Position numbers and translations under genes: made by a program. Shown here one piece after another: positions 1 to 11,248 of a stretch of DNA of 64,000 nt. The notes beneath the pieces were generated by a model. That model searched no databases, was not told the origin of the DNA, and saw only the letters and a list, made by a program, of their open reading frames with translations. Within the stretch, counting starts at the first letter, position 1. Every line of letters begins with the position of its first letter. Origin of the DNA: Blastomyces gilchristii SLH14081 (taxonomy: Eukaryota; Ascomycota; Eurotiomycetes; Onygenales; Ajellomycetaceae); the NCBI RefSeq assembly GCF_000003855.2, contig NW_003101682.1, positions 435,178 to 499,177 of the forward strand, in the 5' to 3' direction.

Positions 1-1
1 A

Positions 2-625
2 TCCGGGCATGATAATCAGGAGGAGGAGCGAGAATTGCTTGACCTGCTCCCTTCCCCGATTCCCGCTGAACTCGACGACTCCTGGGTTGCCTCTTCCACA
101 TTCTACGATCAAACCGTAGATATTGGATACAATAATGTTATGCCAAACCCTCCTCCCCTCCAACAAGTGGACATCCTATCGTCGCCTTCCCCAGCTCTCA
201 TCACAAAACCTTGCGGAACAGCTGCCTGTGGATCCAAACCCCCAGACGCCATCGCCGCAGACGCCGGAGCAGCAACCACCCCGCCCACCGCATCGCTCTC
301 ACTTAGCACGATCTCAACACCAACTCTGACAGCACTACAACTACAAGACCTGGTCCTCCCAAATATTCCCGCATCACTCCTCATCATCAGCAGCAGCAGC
401 AGCAGCAGCAGCAGCATCTACACCCTCTCCCCAGCCGACGAATCCACAACGTCCTGCGCGCAAGCCTTCATTTTTATATCCCAGCAGAACTTCAAGGGGG
501 TTGACGCATCGGTGATTGAACGATGGCTGTGTTGCGGGTTCCGGCAGGCTACAGATCCTCGAGAGGGGTGTCGGGTGGAGAATAACTTACTCTTCCAGGT
601 GTTGGATTTCATCAGTGGCCCGTGA
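2..625 (+). CDS. C-terminal part of a probable transcription regulator (5' end outside window)
   Basis: The frame is open from the left edge of the window to the stop at 623-625, so only the C-terminal ~207 residues are seen and no start can be chosen here. The first half is acidic and then Pro/Ser/Thr-rich, with a run of about nine serines encoded by an AGC repeat (388-417). The last ~55 residues form a compact conserved-looking block (FISQQNFKGVDASVIERWL, then GCRVENNLLFQVLDFI) that resembles the C-terminal module of fungal bZIP-type regulators. That resemblance is from memory and is not decisive, because the DNA-binding domain would lie upstream. A hypothetical nuclear protein is the safe alternative. 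Confidence 0.5.
   Translation, partial: SGHDNQEEERELLDLLPSPIPAELDDSWVASSTFYDQTVDIGYNNVMPNPPPLQQVDILSSPSPALITKPCGTAACGSKPPDAIAADAGAATTPPTASLSLSTISTPTLTALQLQDLVLPNIPASLLIISSSSSSSSSIYTLSPADESTTSCAQAFIFISQQNFKGVDASVIERWLCCGFRQATDPREGCRVENNLLFQVLDFISGP
388..417 (+). repeat. AGC/CAG trinucleotide repeat coding for poly-serine
   Basis: About nine AGC units lie inside the partial regulator frame and encode a serine run. Length variation between strains would stay in frame. Confidence 0.85.
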
Positions 626-1650
626 GGGGATGGACATATTTATATGTATATGTGTATATCATATCATATATACTCGGAGAACACTACTTTGCTCCATTTC
701 TCAAGTCCCCATTTCACGGACGGACGGACGGCAGGAGTATGTGTGGACCTGCGTGCAGCAACCCATCTCCACCGTCCTTTTACGTGAAGATATATTCTGG
801 GGTGATTATTATTTCACAATCGATCGGGAGGTTTTTTTAGCCCTCGATCGTGGTATCAAACGCTAAATCCAGCACTGTGCTATGCTACTTTGGCAACGAA
901 GATACCAGCGGCGAGGCGCCTAATGGCAGGAGCAGAACATGTACATGTACTTCTCGATATTGGGCTCCGTTGAATTCTATTTGCGGATGCTTAGCTTTGC
1001 TAGCTTCCGTTCCAGCTGTGGGCAAGAGCTATTTAAATAAGGGGGTCTTCGTGGCTCGATGGGTAGAAAGAAACTGCTAAATTGCTCAGGGGCTGAAAAT
1101 AGCCAGCTAGGGATTGAAAGAAGTTGGAGAAATTGTTTTAATTTCGAGGCCGGAATGGATGGCGTGTATCCGAAGTGATTTATTGAATCTATTATTTTAT
1201 TTTGTATATTAATTACCTAGACACCCAGGCAGTATTTTTTGTTCCTTTCTTAATGAAACTTGCTCAACTATATTGTGATGTGTGTTGAGATGACTAACAC
1301 TCGAAACCGGATACTATTGGTCTGAGAAAGAGTCTCTTGCTAGAAACAGCTAGTTTCAATCTTAAGCCGAACAGGTCTAATTAGGTCTACTCTTGGCCCT
1401 TCAACCATCAACCAACCATCATCGGCCTGCGCTGTAACTAACACGATTCCTCATCCAATACCAACCCCCCTTGCGCATGCGCCGACACCTATCCCTGCCT
1501 ACACCTTGGCCCGTTGCGGAATACATATTTTTGTCTTTGCATAATTACACTTCGTACTATCTAGCAATCCCCCCAATTCAATTACCAAACGTCCGGACCT
1601 TGCCCGCAAGGACGAACCCAGCTCCGTTGCGGAGAGCATCCTAAACAACA
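626..1650. other. Intergenic region, regulator 3' end to trs23 5' end
   Basis: No frame here looks coding. The first part should hold the 3' untranslated region of the upstream gene and the last few hundred bases the trs23 promoter and leader. Short frames at 516-866 and 850-1080 have no recognisable protein and no splice context. Confidence 0.6.
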
Positions 1651-2476
1651 ATGTACGTTCTGTCCTTACACAAAAAACTCCCGAACGACAAAGACCATTC
1701 ATTGCTAATGCTGATGCGTCTTCACGATAAATAGGGCCGTTTACTCGCTCATCATCATAAACAAAGCGGGTGGGCTAATATACAACCGCGAGTTCCAGTC
1801 GGGACTATTGAAGCTGTCTACGAATGACTACCTGGTGCTGGCGGGGACGTTTCATGGGTGCGTATCCATATACTCATAATAAATGATTTTATCAAAAACG
1901 CACCTGGCTAAACAACTCCCAACCCTCCGCCCCCCCCCGGAGTGTCCATCCCGCCGTAGAATCCACGCAATAACCCGCTCCCTCACACCGCGCCTCCCCA
2001 CAAGCCCCACGACCACTTCCTCCGCCTCAACCACAAGCACAGGCACAACAATCCCCTCACACGCCCACGCCCTCTCCTCCTCTTCCTCCATCAGAAGCCC
2101 TCTCTACCCCCCAAACACCACCAGCAGCAGTTCCTCCCTCCCACCCACCGGCACCACCAGCACCACCGGCGCCGAGACAAGCACCACCTCCGCCCTCCCG
2201 CCCAACACCACAGTCCCCAACCCCTCCCAACCCATAACCGGCATAGAGGTGCTCGAAACCGACAAGTTCCGCCTCACCTGTTTCCAGACGGTGACGGGGA
2301 CTAAATTCCTACTCTTCACGGACCCGCTGATGGCCGGCGTGGAGACGGTCATGCGCAAGATCTACGAGCTGTATGCGGACTATGTGATGAAGAATCCGTT
2401 TTATCAGCTGGAGATGCCGGTCAGGTGCGATGCGTTTGATAGGCACGTAGCTGGGTGGGTCAAGGGGAGGGGGTAG
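1651..2476 (+). CDS. trs23: TRAPP complex subunit Trs23 (TRAPPC4/sybindin family)
   Basis: Trs23 is a core subunit of the TRAPP tethering complexes that act as the Rab GEF for Ypt1 in ER-to-Golgi and autophagy traffic. My model has three exons: 1651-1652, 1735-1857 and 1960-2476, giving 213 residues. The first exon contributes only AT of the ATG; the G is the first base of exon 2, which yields the family N terminus MAVYSL. Branch-like CTAAT precedes the first acceptor. Residues 1-42 and about 125-213 are the longin/sybindin fold, with RLTCFQTVTGTKFLLFTDP and YELYADYVMKNPFYQLE clearly recognisable. Between them lies a Ser/Thr/Pro-rich stretch of about 75 residues, longer than in yeast. It converges on rpn10. 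Confidence 0.9.
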
Positions 2477-2839
2477 CGGGTTTGCTTTTTGTGTTGTGAT
2501 TGGTTTGTTTTAAGTGCAAGTGTTTTGTTTTGTGGTGGTGGTGGTGGTGACGATGATGATGATGATGGTTGAGGGATAGATGCAATATACCCCGTTGAAG
2601 ATTATGGATTAGTGTTTAGAGTTTTCGCCGTTCTTTACGTGACTTAATAATGGAATAATGGCATGGTGGGATGGATATCTGGCGTTGGGTTGAGTCTATG
2701 GTTTATAGAGATTAAAACACACGAAATGCATCAAGCATAAGGGAATGGAAGATTTAGATATCTAGGTACATCAGTACAGCAACAACGTAAAAAGATTTTT
2801 TTTTTTTAAAAAAAAAAAAAATATAACCATCAGTTTTAA
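2477..2839. other. Convergent 3' region between trs23 and rpn10
   Basis: This is a shared 3' untranslated interval. It contains a GGT/GAT microsatellite (2531-2567) and a T-run followed by an A-run at about 2799-2821. No coding signal is seen. Confidence 0.7.
2531..2567. repeat. Compound GGT/GAT microsatellite
   Basis: Tandem GGT units run directly into tandem GAT units in the trs23 3' flank. Confidence 0.85.
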
Positions 2840-4002
2840 TTATGCTGTATCCATCTTATCCCCATCATCTCCCTTATCCTTATCATCCCCCTTCCCCGCG
2901 TTCGAACCACTCCCGCTCGGTTCCCCATCCTTATTAAGAAGCGGCTGTGTCTCTCCGCCCTCCTCTGCAATCCCTTCCAAGGCCGCCTTCTCCTTCTCCG
3001 CCTTCTCCTTCTCCTCCTTCTCCTTCCTCTCCTTCTCTATCCGCGCCTGCTCCTCCTCAAGCGACATGCGCAGCGCAAACGCCAACTCCGGATCCGCAGC
3101 AGGGTCAAAGCCAATATCAACACCCCCCTCAACCCCTTCCTCACCACCCGCGCGGCCCGCACCCATCGCATCCCCGCCGAGAATCGGCGTCGTGAGCAAC
3201 GAGTCGCTAAGCAGGTTCGCACCCGGGTGTATTACGGCGAGATGCGAGCCGTCGGCGCCATTAACGTTCTCGTTGAAGGCTTCGAGTTTCTTGATGGTGT
3301 CGTCGTCCAGGTCGCCGAAGGCGACGAAGTCGACGGAGACGTTATATTTCTTCATGCGCTTGGCGAGTTTGATGAGGGTCTTTTCATCCTCGGCGATGGG
3401 GGAGCAGGTGAAGACGATGATTCGTTGGCGTTGGGCGCGTTCGCGTCGGTGCTTGAGGGCTAGCTGTAATTTTATTTCAATATTTGTTATTATTTCGCCA
3501 CATGGTTAGGGGGGTTATCATTATATAAATGAGAAAGGGATTGTGGGGGGGGGTATGGTCCTTACGCCGGCGACTTGTATACTGGAGGCAAGATGTGCTT
3601 GTCCCCGGATCTTTGTTCGATGCAGGCCGTCTAGAATCTTCCCGATATCCGCCGTCAGGGTCACCAGAACCTCTGGACCTTTGCCGGCCATACTCATGAG
3701 CCCGACTGACGATTCGGGGTTGGCTTGTGTCTTTGCGGAGTGGATTAGGTTGATAGCGTCTGCTTGGGCGTCGAACCGTGTTGGACTGATTCAAGGTTAG
3801 ATTACCGATTTTATACCACGGCACAGGATCTCCTTTTGATAGTGATTGAAACGTACAGATAGTCCCCATTTCTACTACTCTCGCTGTTATCGACACTGTT
3901 TGGGAGTAATATATACGGATTAGCTGTAGCTGCTATATATGTATGTAGCCTGTCAGTTGAGGAATGGATGACGGACATAATCATGGTGGCTTCGAGCACC
4001 AT
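2840..4002 (-). CDS. rpn10: 26S proteasome regulatory subunit Rpn10 (ubiquitin receptor)
   Basis: Rpn10 sits in the 19S regulatory particle of the proteasome and captures ubiquitin chains. Exons on the minus strand are 4002-3977, 3895-3857, 3785-3566 and 3463-2840, giving 302 residues with consistent phases and GT/AG introns. Residues 1-190 form the VWA domain, starting MVLEATMIIVDNSE, where DNSE is the MIDAS-like motif. A ubiquitin-interacting motif (ELAFALRMSLEEEQAR) lies at about residues 221-236. It is followed by a charged Lys/Glu coiled segment and an acidic KGDDGDK tail. Length is slightly above the yeast protein (268). The start is fixed by the conserved N terminus. It is transcribed divergently from the GRF gene and converges on trs23. 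Confidence 0.96.
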
Positions 4003-5419
4003 CTTGGCTGTAGGTGCACCTTGGGAAATATGTGAGTGTGAGGAGAGATTGAATGGGGGGATATGGGAGAGGCAGGGTAAAAGCGCAACGAGTTGTGTAA
4101 GTTGAGTAAGTTGAGTAAGTTGTGTACTGTGAATGGTCTTGGAAATGAAAAATGAAATGGAGTTGATGTGGAGATTGGGAGATGAAGCTTGAATTGCAGA
4201 TGATGCAGAGGTTCGGTTGCTGTCCCAACTGGGTCTAGCGCCATCCGTTGATGCAAGCAAACTCCTTTTTCTTTCTTTTCTTCCTTTTAATCTTCCTTTG
4301 CTCTCTTCATTACGCAGTAACTATTCATGATGGATAGATCAATTCGAACATTTACATGGTAAGATTACTCCTTATTATCTTTGTTCCCTGGAGGAATCTT
4401 TTTTGATGCCTGATGAAAAAGCGGATTTAACAATGGCTGCTGGCCCTGCGCATCTGTCCACGACAACAGCACGACAACAACAGGGGCAGACGCGACGCCC
4501 AGAGCAGCGCCTGAATGGTAGAGCAGCAGAGGAGAGTTGGAGAAATTGTTCTTCCTTTGTCTATGGATTTGACTGTCTAATAAAAAGCTATTTGATATTC
4601 CACCGATAAATTTTCCCATTCCCATATTCCCATATTTTTAGTTTTTACGACTAAGAACAGAATATTAATACCTACAAACAAGCGTCGAAAGATCCAAATG
4701 TTGGTAATTCAGTATTAACCGGCAATAATAACTGGGTTTCAAAGGTATGAACCGACAATCTCAACAACTCGATGTTAATTCCCTTTTCTTCCATTTATTG
4801 TATGTACATTACATGTACATGTACATACATCTTACATGTACTTATTCTTGACGTACCTTGCCGAACGGCAATAAAGCCCACTGGATATGGAAAATAATGC
4901 TTACTAGCACTCAAATGTTACTCGCTGCATCCCGATCTTCTGAACTCGGAAACCTCATCCCGCGATAAATCTATTTATTAGTGTGCTCCCAGAGTTAAAG
5001 TACGGTCCTCCTGCTGATGTGTTGCTGCATTCTATTATTTACTACACTGAGTATTTAGTTTATCGTGTAACAGGATATCAAGCTCCTTTAGAGTTAAGCT
5101 AAAGGTATTTAAATAACCTTAATTCGATCCCGCTTCTTTCCACTAAAAATAAATGACGTTTTGGATTCAAATTCCCCCATTGCATGTTCCCATGGTGACC
5201 ACCACACATCAACAAACGGCCGACGATATGACTTCCGCCCATCGCCAGTCTTCTTCTTGTTTGAATTTATATATATATTTATTCTCAGCACGCGACTTTT
5301 GTCGGGCGAAGACTTGAGAATAACGGGATAGCTGGAACTTACCCGGTTCACCCTCTCCCCCCCTTTTGGAACCACACCATGATGCGCCCATAAAAAAAGA
5401 AAAGAAAAGAAAAAAGAAA
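4003..5419. promoter_or_regulatory. Divergent promoter region rpn10 / GRF-protein gene
   Basis: About 1.4 kb separates two divergent starts and must hold both promoters. Seen in it are a short tandem repeat of TTGAGTAAG-like units at about 4091-4127, close upstream of the rpn10 start, and an alternating TACATG tract at about 4803-4840. Small overlapping frames (for example 4365-4625 minus, 5109-5567 minus) show no recognisable protein. Specific transcription-factor sites cannot be assigned from sequence alone. Confidence 0.5.
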
Positions 5420-6992
5420 ATGTTCTCCCGCCATAATAATAATCCCCCCAGCACCCCGTCATCCCGAGAGAGGAATAGTAACCAACCGGCCACCACCCCG
5501 CGGGGTTTCTCCACCCCAAGCCGCTCAACCGCCATCCCACTCCGCGGACTATTCGCCAACGGTACATGGCATTGTAACTGTGAGCCGCGCCGGCAGGCAG
5601 ATCACTTTGAGACGAAGAATGGGGGCAGGAATCATGGGCGGTGGTGTAAGTTTTTGTGCGGCATCCCCCCCCTTCCTTGTCATGTCATTGTTTGGCTCAC
5701 GTTGGGCCCTATATCTTCGATTATTATTTTTTTCTTTAAAGGGGAACAGGAACGATGAATACTGATACGTGATGGTTGCGTTTGGAATCAATATAGTTTA
5801 CACATGTCCGAAGCCGCAGGGGAAACGGTGCAATTTTTTCCTATGGGAGGACGAAGCGGAGATTAGGGAGAGAGATATGGCGAAAGTGTTAAAGGGGGCA
5901 GGGACGGGAGCGGCTGGCGGCCGTTCCACCAATAGGACACCGTCGCGACCTTTGGCACAGGCCTCGATCGATGCTAGGACCGGGTTACTGACCCCCAACA
6001 CCGGGACGAGGAAGAGGGCTCGTGATTATGAGCAGGGTTGTGGCTATGGACTAACTAGTGTGAGCGAGATGGGATCGCCGAGTAAGAAGAGTAGGATGGA
6101 GGATGTGGTGGTTAAACGAGAGGAGGAAAGAAAGGACGATGATACTGATGATGACTCGTTTGGTTGGGATGAGGATATAGAGGGGAGCGTTGTGGAGCAG
6201 TTGGCTCCTCGGGAGGATTCACACCTGGAGCAGCAGCGGCAGAAGCAGGGGAAGGGACAGGGTATTTTTCAGCCTGGTACGCGACGAAAAAGCCCTGGGT
6301 GGTTTCGAGATGGGCGGGGTTTATTTGTGAGCGAAGATGAGGATGAAGGTGTCCGTGATGATGGCGAGGATGGCAGTCCGCATGGCCAGCGTGATACAGA
6401 TCCAGCCGGGCTGGATGGCCCTTTTTTTCCCACACCTTCATCCAGAGTATTTCGCCCGTACCACTCGCCTTCCGCATCCTTATCCCGATTCTCAACCCCG
6501 CAAACCACGCGCAGCACTCTTACATACGGACAAGATACCGCAACAACCTCATCTCGCACCACGGTAGTAGACCCCTTTGATCTTGACCCTCCGCAAACAC
6601 CAACGCCAATCCGCTTTAACTCCTTCCCGCTCCTTCGCCGCGATAATCAACAAGAACCCCACGGCACCGCCCCGCCCATCATATCTTCTACAACCACAAC
6701 CACATCCACCACCAGCCCCCAAAAGACCGGCACAATCGTTTCCAATACCCTCGCCCTCCTCTCCAAGCACAATATTCACATGCCTCCCGCCGCGAAACGA
6801 GAACTTGTCGGATTGCTGAACGCAGAATACCTTCACACGCAGTCCATTATCAAGGGAAGGGATGCCACATCTGCCGCCGTGCGCAATAGGGATGTGCAGA
6901 TACAGGCGCTGAGGGGGAGGATTGAGTTATTGGAGGCGGAGAGGGAAGGGTTCAGGCTTGGGAGGCGGAGTAGGGATTTCGGCGAGATTTGA
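5420..6992 (+). CDS. GRF-type zinc-finger protein
   Basis: Two exons, 5420-5645 and 5797-6992 (GTAAGT donor, ATAG acceptor), encode 473 residues. Joining them restores a GRF zinc finger at residues 52-92: the cysteines are C52, C54, C79 and C87, and the junction creates the hallmark GRW-FYTCP. GRF fingers bind single-stranded nucleic acid and occur at the ends of topoisomerase III, NEIL3 and APE2. Here the finger is N-terminal and no enzymatic domain follows. The rest is low-complexity and acidic, with a basic patch near residue 110 (TRKRARDYE) and a C-terminal Arg/Glu-rich coiled coil. The ATG at 5420 is the first in frame with the finger. The exact function is unknown; a nuclear DNA-repair or recombination adaptor is only a guess. 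Confidence 0.85.
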
Positions 6993-7668
6993 TGTGCTAG
7001 AAGGGGTGGAGGAGAAGGAAGAGGGATAGGATTTTAAAGGACACGTGTGCGATTATACTTATTGTATTTTTTTCTTTTTCTTTTTTCTTCTTGGACCCTC
7101 CTGATGCCCTATACTGTTGGAATTCGGCCTTACGTATATAGGTTTTGTGTGCTTATTTTTGCTTGGAGTGAGTTGGACGGCTTTGGTGATCCCCCGCCCG
7201 CCGTTTGTTGCAGTTGGGGGTTTCAAGATTTTGGAAATACCTAATTTCTATACTACATATTATACATATATTGTGTGGGAATCTCTGCATCAATTCTACT
7301 GTGACTATCGTGTTTTCTAGTATTCACATCTTGTCTTGTATGTACATTAGTTTCAGGAACGATTGATAAGATAAGGCACGTGATCTCCAAGCTCTCAAAA
7401 TTCTCTCACCCGCTAGCAGCTTGAAGGTTATAACATACAGACAGACGTTGTTGACAGTCGCTCGAAACTGTGCTTGTTATATATATACAAAATATAGATA
7501 TATAAGTGGTTTAACCGGCACTGATATATATCCATATGATGGTCTAGCAAACCGCAATCCGGCACTACTCACTGACAACCACTATAGTGTCCAGTTACGA
7601 TCTTCTTCTACCCTCCACGGCCTCATTCTCACCTTTATACCCCTAACATAGCGTAAGAACGAGATTAG
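6993..7668. other. Intergenic region GRF gene to trm5
   Basis: T-rich 3' flank of the GRF gene followed by the trm5 promoter and leader. No convincing coding frame. Confidence 0.6.
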
Positions 7669-9455
7669 ATGGGGGATACTGCCACGTTACAGGCCCCCTC
7701 CGTATCCGCTGCTTCTGTCACCCCTAACAGCACAACCCCCAGCGCGACCCCCATCACTTCCGAATCAGACATGTTCCGCGCCCCAGTCAACCGCATGATG
7801 CGGACGCTGGACCGTTCGTTTTTCCAGAAAACCGTCCCCCTCTCCGCCGCTACCATCTTTGACAGGCAATCAATTGGCCCAATAAAGAGCGAACTGCTGC
7901 AAAGCAAGGACTTGTTGCTGGCGAATCGCATTATACCAGTGCGCGCAGCACGGGAGGGCCCGTTGGAGAATGTTACAGATCATTGGTATCAGAGAAAGAA
8001 TGGGAAGCAGGACGGGAGAAAATGTTTGTTGCTTAGAGAGGATATCAAAGCTGATGGTATGTGGGATTTATCTCTCCTGGCTAGACCCCTTTCGGGTGAG
8101 GAGTTCGGCTTGGGTGGACAACTTTTTGCATATGCATGACCTGCTAACCTTTCTGTCTCCTCAATTCAATATGTAGATGTGAAGACGTGGTCTCCTACTA
8201 TTCAACGGCTAGTTGAGGCCAAATCAATGGAATTGCGCCCGTTCAACCTGTTGCTTGATTATGACTATTTCACATACAGTATGTTTGCCCTCGACAGTGG
8301 CTGATGGAGAGAGCTAAGAGAAAAGATAACGTTGCTAACCTTTCTTTGGTGCACAGAGGATATCGTCGATTCTATACTTCCGGACCAAGAGTTGGAGGAA
8401 CTGCCGGTTGGCTTTACTCAAGTCGGACACGTGGGTACGTGCCTCAAACCAACGGCCGTTTTCCAATTTTGTTTCCCTTTTCTCAGCTCTAATTTGTACC
8501 TACAGCCCACTTCAATCTCCGCGAACAATATCTACCATATAGATTCCTACTGGGAGAAATTTTGATAGACAAACACCCTCAAGCCCGGACGGTGATTAAC
8601 AAAACCGATGACGTTGGATCCCACAGCGAATTCCGCACCTTCTCATACGAGATCCTTGCTGGTCCGGATGACATGAACGTCACCGTCCACGAGCAAGACT
8701 GCGAATACTCCTTCGATTATTCAAAGGTATATTGGAACACACGTCTCGCCACCGAACATGAACGCATGGTCAGCAAATTCAAAAAGGGCGAGGCCGTCTG
8801 CGACGTCATGGCCGGCGTGGGCCCCTTTTCCATCCCCGCAGGAAAGAAACAGGTCTTCGTCTGGGCCAACGATCTAAACCCATACGGCTACGAGTGCCTG
8901 GAGCGAGGCATCGCGAAGAACAAAGTGCGCGAATTCGTGAAGCCCCACAACATGAACGGCCGCGACTTCATCCGCTTCGCCAGCGAGAAGCTGTACCAAC
9001 GAAGCCCCCGGACCGTCGCCCACCGCGTCAAGATCCCCAAAGCAGAGCTCGCGACTTCGCCGATCCGCCAGCGTAATCCCCAAATGTTCTACACGGAATA
9101 TTTGACCTGCCCACGCACCTTCGACCACTACGTCATGAACCTGCCCGCCACCGCGATTGAGTTCCTGGACGCGTTCCGCGGCGTCTACGCGGGCATGCAG
9201 GAGCTCTTCCAGCCGTACACGGACCGCCGGCTGCCGCTCATCCATGTCTACTGCTTCTCGACGAACAGTGAGGACGAGGCTGTTGAGCGCAAGGATATCT
9301 GCGAGCGCATTTCGAAACGGCTTGGGTTTACGATTACGCCGGAGGATGAGGGGCGGGAGTTGGAGATTCGGAGCGTGAGGCTTGTGTCGCCGACGAAAAA
9401 GATGTTCTGTGCTACCTTTAGATTACCTGCTGAGGTGGCATTTACGAAGCGTTGA
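7669..9455 (+). CDS. trm5: tRNA (guanine37-N1)-methyltransferase Trm5
   Basis: Trm5 makes m1G37 next to the anticodon, preventing +1 frameshifting; the family works in nucleus/cytosol and mitochondria. Exons 7669-8056, 8177-8278, 8357-8434 and 8506-9455 join in phase to 505 residues, a normal length. The Met_10+ methyltransferase core is visible: YLPYRFLLGEIL upstream, SAM-binding motif VMAGVGPFSIPA at about 289-300, NDLNPYGYECL after it, and the catalytic loop NLPATA at about 401-406. A Ser/Thr/Pro-rich N-terminal stretch of ~35 residues may include a targeting signal, but this cannot be confirmed. All three introns begin GTATGT or GTACGT. Confidence 0.95.
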
Positions 9456-10502
9456 GTGGGGTTTTCTTTCTAGAAGTAGATCGGAAGAGACCGTCTCGTT
9501 ACCCTTCTTTAATCTTTTTCTTCTTTTACTTGTTTGGCATTTCAGGCATTTGGCGTAACTCGTGTGTTCTCAGTTTGTTTATTTAATTTTTTTTTTTTTT
9601 CCATAATTCTACAATTGTATTTATACTAGACCTCCATTCGAAGCCCAACTTAGCGCCTCATTTTTTTTCCTCGAATAGCGATTCACCTGTTCCATATACT
9701 TTTAGTAAAGAGATACAAGCTGAGCTGCCGCACAATTAGAAAGAGGGAAAAAGAAGAGAGAAAAAAAGGAAGTTTTGCAAACCCTCATTTCATTTGTAAT
9801 CATCTGTCTACCATTGCTTGATTAACCTCTACCTACTCCGTACTTTTTCTCAGGCCATTCATCCCATTTACTTGCTCTAAACTGTCAACTAGCTATGAGG
9901 AAATGTGTAAGTTCAAAACTAGGCAGCAATTCTATCCAAATACTAGCGCCCTTTATTTGTTTATTTTTTTCCCCTTTTGAGGGTAGAAAGACCGTGCTCG
10001 TCGTCAAGGTAAGCCATCAAAGCATCGTGCTAAAAGATTCGGCGATAGGTTTGGTCCGCCATGGCTTTTTTCTGTGTACTACCTCTGGGCCGGTATTCGG
10101 GATAAAAAGCAAATAGTTGCCGTGGTTATAGGTACCGGTAAAGCCAGATACGGCGCAGAGTACGGTGTGTGATAAAATACCCCACTTCCCATCCATCTGG
10201 TAGTCGGGTTGACCAACTGCACCAAGAGAACAAACACATAACACATCCGTATTAGGTACTCCTTGCAGCCGCAAGTCACCATCATATATATTCATCATGG
10301 GGTCATCATAAACGTTAATCCGACTGTATTTTGCATTCCATCCATCACAGGCATATGCGCATGTGCATGCGTATGCACGCTCTCCGTCTTCTCATCTTGC
10401 TCCATGCAAGGGGAGAGAGCATAAAAGCCGAGAGGAGGGAGATCTAAGCATTCACGTTTCTTTTAATACAGTAAAAACGCAGCGCCCATTCGCTAGTCTT
10501 GC
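9456..10502. other. Convergent intergenic region trm5 / rpb4
   Basis: Holds the 3' flanks of both genes, rich in T runs. Frames at 9895-10116 plus and 10017-10298 minus overlap each other and match nothing I know. A small spliced gene at 9895 (ATGAGGAAATGT followed by GTAAGT) is conceivable but unsupported. Confidence 0.5.
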
Positions 10503-11248
10503 TCACTCCACGAAGTTCCTCAGCTTCGTCAATTCATCCAAGAGTTCTTGGAGCTCGGTGTCGGAGATTTTGTTTCCGATGCTGGGAATCAGGGATTTGG
10601 CTTCTTCGGCATCATTGCAGCATAGACTCCCTGTAGCACAGCAACGTTAGAGGCACTCTTTTCTCTGCCGATACGCTGCTGGTAATATAATGCGCAAAGG
10701 GACAACATACCAAGTTGCGATCGCTCGAAGAACTCAAGTTCAGTGTGCGCAGACAGAAGGCGTTCGACAGCCTCGATGTTTTCCTTCTCCTTGAACCGCG
10801 CGAAGAGCTCAAGGTAATCTTGCGTTTTCACTAGGGTCCTGAGTTAAAGAAAAAGAGAAAAAATGTGAGCAAAACCTATATCGTAATTTTCCTACTCCCC
10901 CTTCTTCCTCCCCTCAGCTTCTATCTCCCCTCTTAAGCTGCTTTGCTTGGAGGTGTGTTCCATCTCAGCTCAACCTCCCAACTTCCTAACTAACCCCCAA
11001 ACCGCAAACACAGCAAAAATGGAAACCAGAAACGGAACAACATACTCCCTCTCCTCAAACTTATGATCCCCCTTCCTCCTCAAATCCAGCACTTTGTTGA
11101 TAACCAACCGCGCCTCCGATAACGAGAGCGTCGGCACGTTTTGGAATTCGCCCAGTTTCAGCTGCGAGGTCGCTTCGAGTTCGTTCTGGGGTAGTTCGCG
11201 CTTTCGGTGTGTGGGATCTGGGAGGGACGTGGAGGAGGGGGTTGTCAT
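10503..11248 (-). CDS. rpb4: RNA polymerase II subunit Rpb4
   Basis: Rpb4 pairs with Rpb7 to form the stalk of RNA polymerase II and links transcription with mRNA export and decay. Exons 11248-11046, 10838-10711 and 10630-10503 give 152 residues in consistent phase. The donor at 11045 (GTATGT) was chosen because it places FEERE directly before TLVKTQDYLELFARFK, as in fungal Rpb4. The HRDC-like core follows: NIEAVERLLSAHTELEFFER, then LGSLCCNDAEEAKSLIPSI and a C-terminal ELLDELTKLRNF helix. Size is close to that of fungal Rpb4 proteins that lack the yeast-specific insertion. The first ~35 residues are variable and Thr/Pro-rich. Confidence 0.95.

Noticed and set aside
9895..10116. Possible tiny spliced gene starting ATGAGGAAATGT with a GTAAGT donor
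   Set aside because: I tested the idea of a very small ribosomal protein such as L41, but the following sequence does not fit.
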